DNA of 64,000 nt from Celoporthe dispersa. Its lineage: Eukaryota > Ascomycota > Sordariomycetes > Diaporthales > Cryphonectriaceae. The position numbers and the translations under genes were made by a program. The DNA lies in contig WAID01000013.1 in NCBI GenBank assembly GCA_016584495.1, positions 1,426,001 to 1,490,000 of the forward strand, in the 5' to 3' direction. Below the pieces are notes generated by a model that did not search any database, was not told the origin of the DNA, and saw only the letters and a program-made list of their open reading frames with translations. Shown piece after piece: positions 61,945 through 64,000 of this stretch; position 1 is the first letter of the stretch, and each line of letters starts with the position of its first letter.

Positions 61945-64000
61945 ATGGCTCTCACTGTATTCTCTTCAGCCACGGCGGCTCTCATCCAGGTGCTCGTGTT
62001 AGCGAGCGCAGCAACAGCAGCCTCGCCCAAGCCTCAGGAATTTGGCCAGCGACCTGCCCCGTGGATCAAGTACGACGTGCCGAGCGAGTTTGTGAACCCG
62101 AGCGGCCTCGCCCGACCAACTTTCCGATATTGGGTACCGGATGCCGACGTCGACGATGATGTCCTCTACGCGGACCTCAAGGCCATCCACGACTCCGGAT
62201 GGGGTAGTGTGGAGGTGATCTGCCTGGAGAACTACGGCATCGAACTGGCTGTAGTCGACCCGGCCGAGTACGGCTACGGAGGACTCAACTGGACCCGACG
62301 TTTTGAGACTATGCTCCGGGCCGCAGAGGATCTCAACATGACTGTCGACTTCGCCCTAGGCCCGACGCAGGGCGCATCCATCCCCATCTTAGACCCTAAC
62401 TCAGAGGGGATGAACACGGAGCTAGCGTACGGAAACGTGAGCATCATCTCTGGCTCGACATTCAGCGGTGCCCTGCCTCCCCCCGGACAGACCGATGCGG
62501 GATATGCAAATGCCCCAGACTTCTACCCGCCCTTTCAAAATTACACCAACAGGTTTGTTGCGGCTGTCGTCGCGAGGAAGAGCACAGGTGGGTCATTAAT
62601 CACAACGACAGCTCGGCCGAGTGTGCGGTCTGTTCTGACATGGACGTGTTACAGTGCCCTCCCAAGACCCCAGAGTTACGGCGCTGGATTTCGACAGCAT
62701 CCAGGACGTGACATCGCTTGTGCAAAATGGATCCATAACGTGGACTGCTCCCACTGATGGCGGTGACTACGTCCTCTTCACGTTCTACCAGAGGCGCACG
62801 GGATACCTTGCTGCTCAGGGCGCCTTCAACAACGCCACAGATCCCGATAACCCAGCTTCTTGGTTTGCCTACGTAGTCGACCACTTCAGCCAGGCAGGGA
62901 CGGATCTGTGGACCGGCTTTACTGAGGACTATGTCATGAGCGGTGAGAATGGCGACCTGCTCCGACAGCTGGGCCTCTACGCATGGGAGGACTCGGCCGA
63001 GTTCAGAGCCACCCTGTTCTGGACAGACGGCTTCCTCGACTTCTTCAACCAGTCTCGAGGCTACGATCTGGTCCCATTCCTGCCTATCCTGTTCGGCACG
63101 ACGGACCTGCCTCCCAGCACGCTGGCGGACGCATACTTCTTCTTCTCCTTCGACAGCGGGAGCACCAACGGCACGGCTATTGACTGGAAGGTCCGGAACG
63201 ACTTTTATCAGGCCCTCCAGGAGCTGTACGAGACATACCACCTGGAAGGCCTGTCGGACTGGTCGTCAAAATGGGGCCTGCAGGGCAGCCTCCAGCCGTA
63301 CGCGACAGCGCCCGTCCTCGCCCCGCCGTGGGACATGGTCAGCGCCGCCGCACATATCGATGCTCCCGAGACCGAGTCCAACTACTTCGACGGCGTGATA
63401 GACGCCTTCAGGGCCATGGGCGGAGGCGCGATGATGGGCCAGAAGCAGATATTTAGCTCCGAGCTCGGGGCCCACCGGTACTTTGCCTACGCGGCGACGT
63501 GGCCGCTGATCCTCAACGACTGCGCCATCAATTATGCCGGCGGGGTAAACAGGATCGTCACGCACGGGTTCCCCTACTCTGGATACCGGCCCGAGGTCGA
63601 GTGGCCCGGCCTCACCACGTTCGAGTGGACGTACAGCGAGATGTGGGGGCCGAGACAGCCCAGCTGGGCGTACGTGCGGGAGATGGCGGACTGGATCGCG
63701 AGGACGCAGCTGATCCTGCAGACTGGAGTGCCCCGGGTGGACGTGGGGATATACCGGCACAAGTATCTCTCGGTTGACATCAAACATTACGGGATGGGCG
63801 AGAACATCTTTGGTGATCGGTCACTACAAGACGCCGGATATTCATATGTATCCGTGAGCCCTTCTCTGCTTACGAGGGTAAGTGGTCTTCCTTATTATCC
63901 AGCTGATTGCTTCCCGAGTCGAAGGATCACCAACTGATATACAATGTCCAGGACAATGCTATCATTACAAACGGGACACTGGCAGAGGATGGCCCGGCAT
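61945..64000 (+). CDS. Secreted GH106-like glycoside hydrolase (alpha-L-rhamnosidase type), truncated by window end
   Basis: Three exons are visible: 61945-62587, 62655-63877 and 63952 to the edge, with 67- and 74-nt introns. About 638 residues are seen and the C-terminus is missing. The protein begins with a signal peptide (about residues 1-26, cleavage near ATAAS). The mature N-terminus RPTFRYWVPDADVDDDVLYA and the block IHDSGWGSVEVICLENYGIE are the start of the GH106 catalytic barrel as I recall it. Several N-glycosylation sites (NWT, NMT, NVS, NYT, NGS, NQS, NGT) fit secretion. Later blocks include FTEDYVMSGENGDLLRQLGL and WEWP-like barrel sequence (GYRPEVEWPGLTTFEWTYSE). GH106 enzymes release L-rhamnose from pectic rhamnogalacturonan or glycosides. 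Family is by pattern; catalytic residues were not verified. Confidence 0.75.

Overview
The window is nuclear DNA from a filamentous ascomycete, most likely a Sordariomycete. Genes lie on both strands and are separated by 0.4-5.6 kb. Introns are short (55-173 nt) with GTAAGT/GTATGT-type donors, CTRAC/CTAAC branch points and YAG acceptors. Coding sequence is GC-rich at third positions, and the pyrimidine-rich leaders are typical of such fungi. I see no prokaryotic, viral, tRNA, rRNA or transposon feature that I can support.

Layout, left to right. 1-5.6 kb has no recognisable gene. 5.6-9.5 kb (+) is a long nuclear-looking hypothetical protein. 11.2-13.4 kb (+) is a Pex24/DysF peroxisomal membrane peroxin. 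15.6-16.2 kb (-) is a GNAT acetyltransferase. 17.7 kb (+) is a tiny intron-containing metallothionein. 18.4-19.8 kb (-) is mitoribosomal protein mL50. 20.2-21.0 kb (+) is a secreted-type single-pass membrane protein of unknown role. 21.5-22.9 kb (-) is DAHP synthase (shikimate entry), with a CPC1/GCN4-type TGACTCA upstream. 26.3-28.3 kb (+) holds two unknown ORFs separated only by a TAG. 29.6-31.5 kb (-) is an M20 carboxypeptidase S. 33.7-35.7 kb (+) is a CAP10-type glycosyltransferase. 36.6-37.8 kb (+) is ribosomal protein eL13. 38.5-41.5 kb (-) is an armadillo/smgGDS-like protein. 44.3-45.3 kb (+) is a COX14-type mitochondrial assembly protein. 46.2-46.9 kb (+) is a RimJ/RimL-type GNAT. 48.2-50.4 kb (-) is an MFS anion:cation symporter, divergent from a Gfo/Idh/MocA oxidoreductase at 51.3-52.7 kb (+). 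54.0-56.0 kb (+) is a 4-coumarate-CoA-ligase-like enzyme ending in SKL. 57.1 kb (+) is a small acidic hypothetical. 57.7-59.5 kb (-) is a TPR protein. 59.9-60.7 kb (-) is a 2EXR-domain protein. 61.9 kb to the edge (+) is a secreted GH106-like glycoside hydrolase, cut by the window end.

Most genes are unrelated housekeeping or accessory genes, not a cluster. Two links are suggestive only: the divergent transporter/oxidoreductase pair with the peroxisomal CoA ligase 1.3 kb further on, and the peroxisome theme shared by the peroxin and the SKL ligase.

The most important caveat is sequence quality. Seven genes need one-base frame corrections, eleven sites in all, mostly at short homopolymers. 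They include three in the essential eL13 gene, where conserved protein simply continues in the next frame. This points to assembly indels rather than seven pseudogenes. Naive gene calling on this window will split these genes. I found no convincing undescribed multi-gene system.
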